Below are positions 48,731-62,680 of a DNA stretch of 64,000 bases, piece after piece (position 1 is the first letter of the stretch; every line of letters begins with the position of its first letter). The notes under the pieces are model-generated. The model had not been told where the DNA came from and made no database searches. It worked only from the letters and a program-made list of their open reading frames with translations. Source of the stretch: Ursus arctos. Taxonomy: Eukaryota > Chordata > Mammalia > Carnivora > Ursidae. The position numbers and the translations under genes are program-made. The stretch lies in contig NC_079873.1 of assembly GCF_023065955.2 (NCBI RefSeq), positions 97,440,128 to 97,504,127 of the forward strand. The letters run 5' to 3'.

Positions 48731-50275
48731 CCAATGCAAAAAATTGTAGTTTAAGTTTTAAATACTTTGTTTTTTACTGGAATCTGTATGAGACTTTTAT
48801 GAATCTTTATTAGCTTTGGCTGTAGAAGAGATGGCAGAAAAGCAGTCTTTAGATGATTGGTATAAAAAAGGGAACATATGATTCTGATTATTTAAGTTTT
48901 GGGTTTGAAAGCTTTGTATTTGTAACATAATGTGGCATATGTTTTAATGTTGGGAGATAGTAATTGTTACCTTTTTAAAATTTATGTTTCATTTTGTTGG
49001 TTTTTAAATGATGAGAATTTCACCTGTTTTTCTTAAGAAATGATCATTTACCACATGCGTGGTAACCTATTAAAATTTGCTCTAGTTATTTCTATACTGG
49101 TCTTATGAATCTCTACAGATAAAGTATACTCTATTACATGTATAGATTCTGATCCTAACTTGTCTGATATGGTCATCATCTATACTATGACTTGATTCTG
49201 CCTCTTGTTCTCTGTTTCTGTGACTACATTCCCTGTGATATATCCTTATTTCATGCTGAATTCAACAAGCTAATTTCTTAGCATCCAACCAACCAGTCAC
49301 CAGTTCAACAATTCTACCATACAGTCATTTGGTCCTTACCTCACCCCTGAAAATTTTCCGCGAGTCCCTAAGATCTTCCATAACATCTCACTACTCAGTA
49401 CCATTTATCATTATTCTTTTGTTTGTAGATTTTTTAATTCCCATTAGAGATAAACTTCCCCAGGTGACTATAAAAGATTATCCCATTTAAATGATCATTA
49501 CCATAAGATTCGTTTGGTTGTTTGTGCCCTAAGTGGTCTGTTGCCTGACACTTTAAAATATTTTTGTTTTATAATGATTTTTCTGTAATGGTATCTGCTG
49601 TATAACTGAAAATATTTCCAAGTTATCTCTTTGTATTTTTATAGTTTATATTACACATATCTTCTACTCCGAATGAGATGCAGGATGGATTTCAGGTTTT
49701 CTGTAACATGGTCCACAAAGCACATACACTTCCTTCATAGTTGCCTCTACCAAATATACTGTCCAGAACTCTTAGAAAATGTCAACATATTTGTCCAGGT
49801 AGCCTGGATTAAACATCATGTTTTGCTGTCTTTATATTATTTTTTTAAAACTCAACATAGTGATGTGTAAATTGTAAGTAAAATAATTTATTTTGGTAGT
49901 GGTGGGAATCGTTAAATGAGTGAGAAAAGAAGGCAATATTGGCCAAACTGGGCAACTAGTTACCTTTGATTTCACTATTATGTTGATTCCTTCATGCTGA
50001 TCTGGGCTAATTTGTGAATTTGAAATTTGAGTTTATGGCTTATAATTATGTGATAACAAATAGAATTTTCGGTTTTAAGTTTTTATTTTACTTTTCTACG
50101 TATGTCTTAGTTTTGAGTTTCATAGGACACAGAATCCAAGTTTTAGCATAAATGTTGCTCATTTCTTTCTGAAGCATAATTAATCTCTTCTTTCAGTAAT
50201 TTTTATAGAACTTGATATATATTTCTTGTGATATTTTTCACATTTTATTACAATTAATTATCTCTGTTTTTCCAT

Positions 50276-50405
50276 AGTAGACTGTGAGCTCCTTGAGGGC
50301 AGGAACCATGTCTTATTTATCTTTTTTTTTTTTTTTTTTGCTTGCATCCATAGGACATAAAAGAAGCTTGGCACATAGTAGGCACTGTGTAAATGAATGA
50401 GTGAG
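50276..50405 (+). mobile_element. L2 3' end with internal T-run
   Basis: 'tagactgtgagctccttgag', 'ggcaggaaccatgtcttatt', T18, 'ggcacatagtaggcactgtg' and GAATGAGTGAGTGAG. Confidence 0.8.
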
Positions 50406-50740
50406 TGAGTGCCTGGTACAAATTAGGTACTGAGTGAATGATGGGTAAAACGAATATATATTAGTGAAAATATATGTATTCTGAAAATGTCATTTCTTTG
50501 GTCTCTGTTTTATATTTGTTTATTAATTTGTACCCTGCCTACTTTCAAAAAGGATTTGAGGTATCTTGTCTGTTCCCATGTGGGAAATTCTCATTGAACT
50601 TTTATATGGGATATCAGAACTATCAAGCTAAATGTATTGAAGTAATGTAGAATAAACAACTCCTTAGCATTTTTAGACAAGTGAACATTGGGGTTTTGAC
50701 ATCATTGATGACATGATCAATGCCTAATCATTTTCCCTGA

Positions 50741-51994
<1,254 letters not shown>

Positions 51995-52551
51995 TAAATG
52001 TACCCCATGATTGCAAAATCAAAAGTACAGGCAATCCCTAAATTTGAGATTGAAGAGCTGGGACAGCACTTTGAGAATGGATAAAAACAATTGGGCAGGA
52101 GAAAAAGAGGCAGGCAGGGAGGAGTTCAGGAGGAGGGGAGGGGTGATTCAGTGGTGGTGACAGATTAAAAGTGCCTTTGAATCCCTGGCCAACTGGGACT
52201 TGAGTGTTAATGTTAAGGAATTTGGACTTTTCTTGTAGGCTTGAGTTACCCATTGAAAGATTTTGAATGAGGGAGTGGCATGATCAGAATTGTGTTTCAG
52301 AAAGATTTCCTTGGCATTTATGGATGGATAGGATGAATGAGAAATCATAATCATAATATGAAGACATGGTAAAAAATAGAACTTGAATGAAGGTTTGATA
52401 ATAAAGAGAAGGTAGTTGAGATTACTGGTTATTATTAGGTATTGTCAGTTCTGTTTCTTAAGTACATCTCCTGTTTGTCCCCACTACCATACTGTCCCTG
52501 ACAATAGCTTGGTACAGATAGTCTTCAGTTTTTACTTGGCCCATTGCAGTA

Positions 52552-53156
52552 GCCAGGCAGTGATGATTTTATTCATTTTGAGTTCTGCCTAGCATAATAG
52601 GCGTTTAGTTTTATTTATTAGACTGATTTCGCTGCCGCAGCACTCCTTTAAAGCTCTTTTGGAGTCATCTTTCTAAAATGCAAATCTGGTTCTCTCCCTC
52701 ATTACCATTAAGAAAAAAACTTTGGATTCTCAGTGTGGTGAACAAAGACTTTTGTGTTCTTGCTCTTTTGTGACTTAACCTTGGCTTTTTCCTTCCATGT
52801 ATCCTGCTCTCCAGCCATACCGAGTCTTATAGTTCTTCTCAGACACACTAAACTCTTTCATGACACTATCACTTTGTATAAGCTTTTCTCTCTGCCAGAA
52901 TTGTCTCTTTCCTTTTCCTCCTAGTGAATTCATCCTTTGATAGTTCTGACACTCCCTGTGAAGTTTTTGCTGACCCTCCAGATAGATGCTTTAGTCTTGG
53001 CTCTCATAATACGTTATGTACATTTTTATTTTGATAATTATCAGATCTGTGTAGTGAAATAGGATATTACATTTCCCTCAATAGGCTGAATGCCAGGCAG
53101 TGATGATTTTATTCATTTTGAGATCTGCCTAGCATAATAGGTGCTTAGTTTTATTT
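52552..53156 (+). mobile_element. L2 fragment with duplicated 3' end
   Basis: L2-like interior ('ctctgccagaattgtctc', 'tgaagtttttgctgaccctc') and two copies of a 65-base end piece, 52552-52616 and 53092-53156, differing at three positions. Confidence 0.7.
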
Positions 53157-53477
53157 GTCAAATAAATAAACCAGTTAAGTTCCCTTCCGTCTCACCTTTT
53201 AGTGTCTACCCGTTTGTGCTCCTTCCTCCCTAACACCTGCTACCTCGACTGACCATCAGCTGAGGCCTGCCTCCCGTGCCCCAATTTCTACTATTCTCTC
53301 CTTGCCCTTCCTCACCTCATAATCTGCTTTCAGATAGTTCTTGGAAAAATTTTGACAGACTAACTCACACCAACATATTCTATTAATAAGGCCAGTTATT
53401 TGAGTCAGAAGACACCATTTCGTAGAATAGCAGGTGTAGGAATCTTTGGATAAGCTACCCTGAGATCCTTTAAATCA

Positions 53478-53610
53478 GTGTTTCTCAGTCTCTGATGTGC
53501 CCATGAATCATCTGGAGATCTTATTAAAATGTAGATTCTGTGTCAGTAGGGCTGGAGTGTGGTCTGAGATTCTGCATCTAGCAAGTGCCGTGGACGCTTC
53601 AGATCTGCTC
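53478..53610 (+). mobile_element. hAT-Charlie (MER5-like) DNA transposon relic
   Basis: 'cagtgtttctcagtctctga', 'gaatcatctggagatcttat', 'attctgtgtcagtagggctg' and 'tgagattctgcatctagc' fit the MER5 group. Confidence 0.65.
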
Positions 53611-53884
53611 AGTAGCATAAGTGAGCTAGGCCTACTCATAAGTCTATAGTTTACATGCATATTGAAGTATATGGCTCCCTGATAATCTGGGAGTATGTAT
53701 CTTCCAGTTAAAGAAAACTGTGAAGGTCATGACTGTGATGGGGAATAAAAGAATCTCTTTAAGCAGGTATAATGAAATGCATTAATTCAACAACGTATTG
53801 AGCTGGAATTTGGTGCGAAAATGAGTTTGATGCTCTCCCTGCCCTCTAGGAGTTTGTATTCTAGTTCACCTTGACTATCTCTTT

Positions 53885-54035
53885 GAAATGAAAGGAGTGG
53901 AAGCTAGTATTTGAGAGATTAATGTACCTGATGCTGTGCGGGGCATGATTTAGTAGGATCCTCTCTCTTAGCAACCTTGTGAGAAAGATGGTAGGATCTC
54001 ACTTTTACACTTAAGCACACTTGGGGCTGAAAAAG
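53885..54035 (-). mobile_element. Possible MIR relic
   Basis: 'tcttagcaaccttgtgagaa' and 'tctcacttttacacttaagc' fit a reversed MIR. Confidence 0.5.
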
Positions 54036-55100
54036 TGGTTGATTGAGTTGTTCAGTTTTACAACTCTAGTGTCAGAGTAGTAATTTGATCTGAATTCCTT
54101 TTTATTTAAAAATCTCATGCTGTCCCTGCTGTTGTACTTCCAGAGCTAAAATCAGACCTCATTTACACGAAACACCAAGAAAAGTAATTTAGAAGTTGAA
54201 ATGATTAACTGTAGTCAGAATTGATAAGGGCAGTTAGAGATCTCTATTTTTTTATGGGTTCACCTAAAGTCAGGAAAACTTTAGGCATTTGTTTCCTTAG
54301 TCACTTAGTAGATTTGCAAAAAGGTGTTCTTCAGATTACTAAAATAATGAAACAGCAATGTAAATTGCGTGTATATTTTTGACAGCATTTAGAGAAAACG
54401 ACAATCTAAGTGAGGCCAAAGATAGGGACCTAATAATTACTTGTTATTTATAGAGTTTTTTGGGCATTCTCCTGTGTATTGAAAATGTTATAACTAAGAT
54501 GATAGTAGTTTAGCTGCTTCTACTAAAATTAGGAAAATGAACACATGCATCTATTCCTGTAGTTTTATAGTATTACCACATGATGGCAGCAGTCACATAA
54601 CTGAGTGCCCAATAATCTTTAAAGGTTCCAGTATCTTGAGAACTCTTTGACCATATATATGTGTGTTTATTTACATTTATTTATATCTGTGTTTAGGTTA
54701 ACATATATTTAAGTTAGTACTAGTTTATTTTAAAATATACATCAAACTTTACCTCCTGTTGTCTCAACAATAACTTAAGAAATAGAGTAACGGAAGTTTT
54801 TAAATGTAAAAATCTGTGTTTGCTTTTATACAATAGCCTACATCTGTTTTTACTCAAGCCTGTGATAAGTGAGTCATCAAGACAATAGCAAAATTGGGAC
54901 TTAAATTCTTTTATACCCAGTTCTAGGTCTAGTTCTAAGTGAAATAACGCAAAACATCCCAGTATAGATGCTTTAAGTCATTACTAAATCTAAATATATC
55001 TTTTGTAGCACGATATCCACATGATTCAGAAGTGGTAGTATAAAAACTCTGAGAAGCTCAGTTCTGGGTTACATACACACATGATTGTAGTGAGTTTTAT

Positions 55101-55295
55101 TTTTTTTATTTATTTTTTAAAAATATTTTATTTATTTATTTGACAGAGAGGGGGGAACACAGGCAGAGGGGGAGTGAGAGAGGAAGAAGCAGGCTCCCAG
55201 CAGAGGAGCCTGACATGGGGCTCGATCCCATAACGCCGGGATCACGCCCTGAGCCAAAGGCAGACGCTTAAGGACTGTGCCACCCAGGCGCCCCT
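55101..55295 (-). mobile_element. Young carnivore SINE (ursid-like subtype)
   Basis: Minus-strand with 'cgccgggatcacgccctg' and head ending CCACCCAGGCGCCCC. Perfect target duplication TAGTGAGTTTTAT at 55088-55100 and 55296-55308. Confidence 0.95.
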
Positions 55296-56444
55296 TAGTG
55301 AGTTTTATATCTGGAAACAATATTGGTTTATTTAACCGTGCCAATCATCACTTTCTGCTTCTAGTGGGCCAGTATTGCCACAACACACTAAAGCTTGCTA
55401 TTTATACTTTAAATATATGCTTAAGCATTTATTAATGTTAACACCAGAAACAGGTGTGTAGTTTATTAGCACAAAAAGTGTCATTGATGCCATTCTTCTA
55501 TGTTGATTCTCATATTAGAATTATCTGTAGTATAAACTTGGTAAAAGAAGGGTTTAGTCTAATGGAACTAATTTTATGTTCTAGTAGAAGAATCTACTTA
55601 CAACCTAGTCTGTACAAAAACAGAAAAAAAACTGTTCACGTGATTTCTAGTTAGGCACTCTGAAAAGTTTATCTTCATGCCACACTCTACACTAAGAGTT
55701 ACCAGCTAAGAGTTTATCCTTTTATTCATCATCAGACCTTTCCTTACTCAGAGTCACAGCATATTATGGCTAGAAGGGACCTTTAAACATGATCTGGCTT
55801 GTTTGGGGGAAATATTTCCTAAGCATCCAGTCTCTGACTCTAACCATTAAGGGAGAACCCTGAACTTTATTAGAGGGTGGGGGAGAACAAGGCGTCAGTA
55901 GCGGTTTCCTGGTCTGAATATACTCACTTCCTTCGGATCAGAACAATTCCTGAGTTTTGTGACTTGTTAAAATGAGACCTCATTTACAAATAAGAGCCCT
56001 TCACAATCCCAATCTTAGCTCATTACTTCTGGCTTTAAAATCAGTTCTTACTAGCTCATCATAGTATTTTAAAATATTACTTAATTATCATAGTAAGTGC
56101 TGGAATTTTAATTGAATAGCCTAACTTTTAGTATATACAGCTAAAAGTTATGTCTTGTTTTTGTCTGATGAACAAAGGGGAGTTGATCCATTCATCATCT
56201 GCTTTTACTTTTTTAAGTCAGCGACAGGTAATTATTAGATTTTACCCTTCTTTTACCAACTGGAATGGTATAAAAAAATTATCAATGTAAGTTACTTTGC
56301 CCAGATTTCACCTTACGTAATGAATTTCTTAAAATTTATAGTTCTCTTTATTCACTAAGGCTAGATTTTCTGAATTTTCTACATGCTTGTATTGTTCTTA
56401 GATATTTTTGGTCTACATGTTTAAATGCCCTTTTATTTATTTTT

Positions 56445-56632
56445 TTAAATGTTTTTTTATTATATTATGTTAGTCACCATACAGTACATCCCTGGTTTCT
56501 GATGTAAAGTTCGATGATTCATTAGTTGCGTATAACACCCAGTACACCATGCAATACGTGCCCTCCTTACTACCCATCACCAGTCTATCCCATTCCCCCA
56601 CCCACCTCCCCTCTGAGGCCCTCAGTTTGTTT
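56445..56632 (-). mobile_element. Carnivore L1 3' UTR fragment
   Basis: Same L1 3' end as at 34553 but extending about 50 bases further ('cccattcccccacccacctc', 'ctgaggccctcagtttg'). Short flanking repeat TGTTTAA on both sides. Confidence 0.85.
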
Positions 56633-57068
56633 AAGCTATACCCACTCCACAGGGAAATGACCAAGTTTGCAAGGCATTCTTAATCTCTTTCCATTGAGCC
56701 TGTGCCAGAAGTATATGTTAAGAAGTACATACATTTGTTCATTCAACAAATGTCAAGTAGCTGTGTTGAGGGCATTATCTAGGCATCAGGGGTGTGAATA
56801 AACATGTAAATGAGACATGGTCCCTGCTCTTAGTTACATTTGTGGGGTAAGTAGCATCTTGATTAGGCCTGATGTTGTTACTTCATTACATATTCATGGT
56901 AATTTTAATTTTAGAATTATATATCTGAAGGGAGGGGGATTTTTCAGTGGTTTTATTAGCATATTATTAAACTTCATGTTAACAAATATTAATATAACAT
57001 TTGCAGATACATTTTACAAAGAAATGAATGACAATTTTAACAAGATTTTTTTTCTTCTCTCTCATTAG

Positions 57069-57092
57069 GTTCTTGGGGTGTCAATGTTTTAA
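57069..57092 (+). CDS. STAG2: STAG2 window exon 29: last seven codons and stop
   Basis: After acceptor CATTAG: VLGVSMF and TAA (57090-57092). The ending distinguishes STAG2 from STAG1 and STAG3. Confidence 0.98.
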   Translation, partial: VLGVSMF

Positions 57093-59005
57093 TACCAGTA
57101 CTCAGTTAAATCTGTGGTGAAGTCATTTTCTAAGTGGAAGAGGAAGTTTTAAAATAAAGTGTGGTAGATACAGTGAAATTCTGTACAGATTTTTCTCTAA
57201 GGAGAATATGACATGCTTACGCTTACCAAGATCAAGTGCATTGAGGGGCAGTTTTGTTTGCCTGAAAAAAGTAAAGGACAAGTAAACAATTTGATGATAA
57301 GCTACAGTTTTTCTTAGAAAGTAAATATTTTATTTATGCGCTGTTAGTTGGCTTTTGAATCAATTATTTCATGCTTTTTTTAAAGAAAATATAACAATCT
57401 AAAGAGGCATTTGGTACAGACATGAATCCTCTCACATTTATTTACTGGGTGTACTAAGTAATGATGACCTCTGCTGGATTTCTGTTTACATCCAAGAAAC
57501 AAAGTTAAGGATGAATTTATTCCCCTGCCCTGAAATTATAGGATAGAATTGTTTTTAGCATTCTAAATTTAAATGCTTAAAACATCAATCAACAAAGCTT
57601 TCTTTTAAATATTGTAATTGTGGAGAAAAGTAAACTTATAAGCAGAACTTTTACAATTTTTTCATCTAAAATGTATTTTAAGATATTTTTAAAATCCAAG
57701 AGCTTCTCTATACTTTTCAGAAATAATCCAGATGCAGTGAACTGCCAGAAGGTAACCAGTCTCAAACATGCTTATCCCATTATCAACCCTGAAAGTTTGC
57801 TTGTCCTTTAAGATAAAAATGTAATGTTGTGATATTCCTTCCAGTAGTGCCACTGTATTTTGTCTCCAAATAAAAGAAGCTTATTGTAGTATGTTTGCAG
57901 AAAAATTCTAAACAAAAATTATACAGCTTATTAGAGTGTGGGAATAGGGATCTAAATTTTAAATAAAATTATATATATATATAAATTGGTGCTGATTTTA
58001 TAATTGCGCAGTTTGTTTAGTTTTTTCTTACTTTTAAATTCCAACTTAAAATTATGAGGTTTCAGAAATATATTGAAAGTTTAACAATGTTTAAAAATAG
58101 AAAAGCATGAGTGTTCATGCTTTAAAATGATTTTTAAATTTGTATTTTATATTGTTTTATCTATCTGTCTTTGCAAGCAGTCTTCAGGTTAAAGATACTT
58201 CTAACAGGTTACAGTACATTTCCTCTGTATGTAAATTAGATGGGATAATAGAATTCATAACCCATAATATTCTTTGAAAGCTAAGCTTTAAACTTCATTT
58301 TATGTCCTTTCACAAATAAATTAGTTTAAAACAGAAAGTGGCTACTTGCCATTTTGACATCAACTCATTTTGCGAGGCTTAGGCAGCTAGACATCGTTTA
58401 AAACAAAATATTAACTTATATTACATGTATATCTATCTTTTGTCAGTCGTCTCTCAGTTCTTGAGGTATATTATTTTAATCATTCCATGCCTTAATATGC
58501 TTGCAATACAAGAATATCTTCAAATGGGTGAATACCAAAAGGCTTTCAGTTCTTAGAGTCAGAAATCAACAAGCATTGGGCTGTGGTAGCCAAAAACCAT
58601 AGGTTAGCTAAAAGATCATGATACAGTACAATTGTTTTGTTAAATCATGGTTAATAACAAATGAAACGAGACTTGTCTAACAGATTTTCCATCTACAAAT
58701 ATTGTTATGTGCAAAAAGTACTGCCTATGTTGTTTTTCAAACCACTGCATTTACTAGAACTGCTGAGAGGACTGTATATATGATTTTAAACCTAAGTTGA
58801 TTTTTTTTTCTCACTCTTGAAAGGAGTATTTCTTTGTGAAAGCAGTTCTTACAGCTTTGTTTTCAACCAGCTAAAAATGTTTTATATATTACTCTAACCT
58901 GTTGTCCTCCACATTCTATTGTCCTAATTGTACTGTTTTCTGATTTGTATTTATGTCTTGAGACAGTAACTTTTTGAATAAAAATAAACCTACAGTATGT
59001 TGTAT
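57093..59005 (+). other. STAG2: STAG2 3' UTR
   Basis: About 1.9 kb of AT-rich, SINE-free sequence ending near 59000. It includes a TGTTTACA octamer (57483-57490, miR-30-type site), TGGTGCT (57987-57993, miR-29-type site) and a Pumilio-type TGTATATA (58773-58780). AATAAA also occurs upstream at 57153 and 57869, offering possible shorter ends. Site functions are inferred from motif only. Confidence 0.85.
58977..58988 (+). terminator. STAG2: STAG2 distal polyadenylation signals
   Basis: Two AATAAA hexamers (58977-58982 and 58983-58988) followed within 30 bases by T/GT-rich 'tatgttgtatgttttatc', the usual downstream element. Cleavage expected at about 58995-59010. Confidence 0.85.
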
Positions 59006-59187
59006 GTTTTATCTTTTATAATTAAAGGAGGAGGGTGGCTATGAATGGTTTAGAAAACATGCCTCTTATCACAGCTTTTAACAGGTTTGGGTGGGGATAA
59101 TTTATAGAAAACATTGCCATTTTATATTTTTAATAAATCATATGTATTTTTAAATGAGACTAAATCCCTAATTGGGTTATTACTTTA

Positions 59188-59380
59188 TTTTTTTTAAGAT
59201 TTTTTTTTTATTTGACAGAGAGATAGCCAGCGAGAGAAGAAACATAAACAGGGGGAGTGGGAGAGGAAGAAGCAGGCTCCCAGTGGAGCCAGGAGCCCGA
59301 TGTGGGGCTCGATCCCAGGACCCCGGGATCACGCCCTGGGCCAAAGGCAGAAGCTTAGCGACGGAGCCACCCAGGCGCCC
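59188..59380 (-). mobile_element. Young carnivore SINE just past the STAG2 end
   Basis: Minus-strand; 'agatagccagcgagagaag', 'gggatcacgccctgggcc', head CCACCCAGGCGCCC. Perfect 15-bp target duplication TGGGTTATTACTTTA at 59173-59187 and 59381-59395. Confidence 0.95.
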
Positions 59381-59648
59381 TGGGTTATTACTTTAAAAGA
59401 GAAACCTGCAACCATTATTACTTCAATTTGTATCTGGTATGGGTTAAGCACTCTTTAAAACGTCTACATTGTTCATCCAGGATACATTTGAGTGCCTACT
59501 ATGTGCTAGGCATGTGTTGAAGATCTAACAGTGAAGAAGATAGATAAGGTTCCTCCCTCATAGATCTAGTGGAGTAAACAAACAAAATACTTAAACTTGT
59601 AAGGAATGTTAAGGAAATTAGCAGTGTGTGCTGAGCTAGAGAATGAGC

Positions 59649-59695
59649 GTGTGTGCGCATGTGTGTGTGTGTATGTGTGTGTGTGTGTGTGTGTG
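59649..59695. repeat. (TG)n microsatellite
   Basis: Interrupted TG run of about 20 units. Confidence 0.95.
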
Positions 59696-59939
59696 AAAAC
59701 TCCCTTAGACAAGGGGCTCATGCTTGGAGGTGAGTGAAAGCCAACTTTTGAAAAAGAACTTCCTAATTGACTTAAAAACAAAACTTTTGTCTTCAACGTG
59801 TCAAGATTTGCATTGTACTCTTAGAAAAGGCTTCATATCCTTTTAACACTAGCACATTGGTTAGTTTGTAGATCATATTATAAGACCAGTCTTCTGTCAT
59901 TGGTGATTCAGAAGTAAGCATATTAAATGATAGCTATTA

Positions 59940-60165
59940 GCCTGGGACACTGTTTTAAGTGGCTTACATGCAGTAATTTATTAAACATCATGACAGTAGG
60001 TGATACAGTTGTTATTGTCATCCCCCCCCATCCTGCCACCTTTTTCCAAATCAGGAGGCAGTGAGGAAAATGAAACACAGATAAATTAAAGTCCATTGGG
60101 CAAGGAATATATGGCTAGTAAGTGATGGGAGTTGGCACTGAAGTCTAGGCATTCTGGCTACAGTA
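59940..60165 (-). mobile_element. MIR SINE relic
   Basis: Reversed MIR: 'gggacactgttttaagtgg', 'gcaaggaatatatggctagt', 'aagtctaggcattctggc'. Confidence 0.7.
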
Positions 60166-60849
60166 AGTCCCAAGAGCTTTTGAAACTATTTCATACATAA
60201 GGATAACATAGATAATTGCTTAACATAGAATAGCAAATTATTTATCGTGCCATGGTGAGGAAATGGGGCATCTTTAAGGAGTCCAGCTGGCTATGTAACT
60301 GAGTGGTGTGAAGCAACATTGTCCTCAATATCGCTACCCAGCTGGCTTCTGTAGAGAGTATAAATTAAATCTGAGCCCTGAGCCTATGAATAGTTACCAG
60401 TTGATAGTTTTTAAAAGTTGAGAGACTGGGAAAGAAGAGGATAACCCAGAAGAGAGGTCTTCAATATCCTGCCTCAAAGGGAACTTGTAAGGATTTACAT
60501 GAGTGAGTTCCAGGTCAGAGATTATTCTGGTAGCTGTAATGACTCAGCCAAAGAAAACGAGCCAGTGAAGAACAAGGCTTTTGGTTATGAGGAAACTAGG
60601 TGATGACCGTCACTAAATACCGCTTCAGCAAATCTTTCTGTCTACTGTGGATCTGGCCTTGTGTTGCTAAGCAAAGCCCAATAAGACAGACTTTGTTGTC
60701 AAGTTGTTTACAGTTCTGGGGGCTTGCGCTGCAGATGTGAAACTAATAAAATGAAGTACATTCAATGTTTTTATTGGGTGTTCTGGGACCCCAGAGGAGG
60801 GGCACTAACTGGGTGTGCTCTGGGAGGAGTGTTCCTATAAGGCTGTCAC

Positions 60850-61600
60850 TTGAGGTTTCTTTTCCCCAACATTTTATTATTAAAGTTTTCACACAGCAAG
60901 ACAGAATTTTACAGTGAACGTATTTTACTGTACTTGCTTTACCACATATCCATCTATCAATATGTCTCATTTTAAAAATTTACTTCGAAGTAGGGGCGCC
61001 TAGGTGGCTCAGTCAGTTAAGTGTCCCAACTCTTGATTTCAGCTTAGGTCTTGTTCTCAGGGTTGTGAGTTCAAGCCCTGTGCTGGGTTTCACACCGGGT
61101 GTGAAGCCTACTTAAAAAAAATAAAATTTATTTCAAAGTAAATTGCAAACATGGATCCACCATTTAAATATTTAGCATGCCTATCATAGGAGTTTAATAT
61201 TTGTTTACCATTTTTTCTTTTGCTGTAAAATATGTATGAAATACTGTGAGTATATATTTGCCGAGTTTTAACAAATGCTTAACAGCTGTTTAACCCAAAT
61301 CCCTATCAAAAATGATAGTAATGGTAATGAACATTACCATCAATCCAAAAAGTTCCTCTATGCTCCTTATCAACCAATCCCTGTTTCCATCCCTTCTAGA
61401 GGCAACAACTGTTTTCTTTCCACCATAGATCAAATTTGGTCATGCTAGAACTTGATATGAATGGAATTACACAGTACGTATTTTTGTGCAAAGTCTTAGT
61501 ATGTTTTTGGGATTTATCCATGTTGTATGTGTCCAGTTTGTTCAGTAGTTGGTGAACACTGGGATTGTTTCCACCTTTTGGCTTTTAGGAATAAAGCTAC
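60850..61600 (-). mobile_element. Old L1 3' region, minus orientation, with nested SINE
   Basis: 'cttctagaggcaacaactgt', 'gaacttgatatgaatggaat', 'gggatttatccatgttgt' and 'gggattgtttccaccttttg' read as reversed old L1. Split by the SINE at 60993-61126. Confidence 0.65.
60993..61126 (+). mobile_element. Carnivore SINE (older subtype)
   Basis: GGGGCGCCTAGGTGGCTCAG, 'ccaactcttgatttcagc', 'ttcaagccctgtgctggg'. Flanks TTTACTTCGAAGTA and TTATTTCAAAGTA form a diverged target duplication. Confidence 0.9.
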
Positions 61601-62099
61601 TACTTGAGTTGAATTTTAAAAGCTGAGAGGTGGGCTACGTGAAATGGGATGGCATGAACAAGGCTGAGAATTCCAGGCCAAGGCCACAGCATAAATGTCA
61701 TGGATGTAAGAACTATTCAGTAACTGTTAAGGGTGGGCGGGGCAAGACTGGAAGATAGTTGGCCATCCACTACCTCGTATCAGCTTTAGAAAATGAAAAA
61801 GTGTGTTCACAACCCTTACCTTTTGTAACCGGTGTTACATGCAATGTTCTCAGAATTGGTAGATACCCAAAGTAGTCAGTAGGGTGCCTTTATGAGTTAG
61901 GATAAATCGATTTGTTTACTAAAATGGATGTTTGAGTCACACTGGCCTTATTCTACCATTGAGAAATATAGTTCATACAGTTCATCAGTTATGTGGTTGT
62001 ATTAAAAATGAGTTGTAAATTCTTGAAAAGTAGGTTGATCAATTGAAATCAGTTTTGAGGGGCTGATAGTGCAAACTTAAAGGGAAAGGTCAGCTACAG

Positions 62100-62302
62100 G
62101 GCACCTGGGTGGCTCAGTTGGTTAAGCATCTGACTTCATTTCAGCTCCAGTCATGATCTCAGGGTGGTGAGGTCAAGCCCTGCTTTGGGCTCAGTGCTGG
62201 CTGTGGAGCCTGCTTAAGATTCTCTCTCTCTCTCTCTCTCTCTCCCTCTCCCTCTGCCCCTCCCTCCCCTCCCTGTGTGTTGGCTCACTCTTAAAAAAAA
62301 AA
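62100..62302 (+). mobile_element. Carnivore SINE
   Basis: GGCACCTGGGTGGCTCAG, CT microsatellite, A-run. Perfect target duplication AAAGGTCAGCTACAG at 62085-62099 and 62303-62317. Confidence 0.95.
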
Positions 62303-62454
62303 AAAGGTCAGCTACAGTAAGTTTACTTGTTTTTGAATTTACCTTATTTACCCTCTGCCATCTTAGGCGTGAGAAGTTTAGTGAATCTTTGGCAAGCTAG
62401 CTTTTAAATAATTTTATAGTACTTATGGCAAAATTATAAGAAATGTTGAAGAAA

Positions 62455-62680
62455 TAGTATTTTTTGGGTGTTTACTGTGTGCTGAACACTTCAAGGTGCT
62501 TCACTGATAGTTAATTCTTACTCTGAATTTATAGTTGATAGTGTACACATTTCACAGGTGAAGACACTGATGCACGTGTTAAGTCAACTTGCCTAAGGGT
62601 GCATAACTCATAAGTGACGGAGCCTAGATTTGAACCCAGGTCATCTGACTTCCCAGTCCATGATTTTAACCACCCCACTT
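62455..62680 (-). mobile_element. MIR SINE relic
   Basis: Reversed full-length MIR: 'gtttactgtgtgctgaac', 'tttcacaggtgaagacac', 'aacttgcctaagggtgca', 'gatttgaacccaggtcatctg'. Confidence 0.88.
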
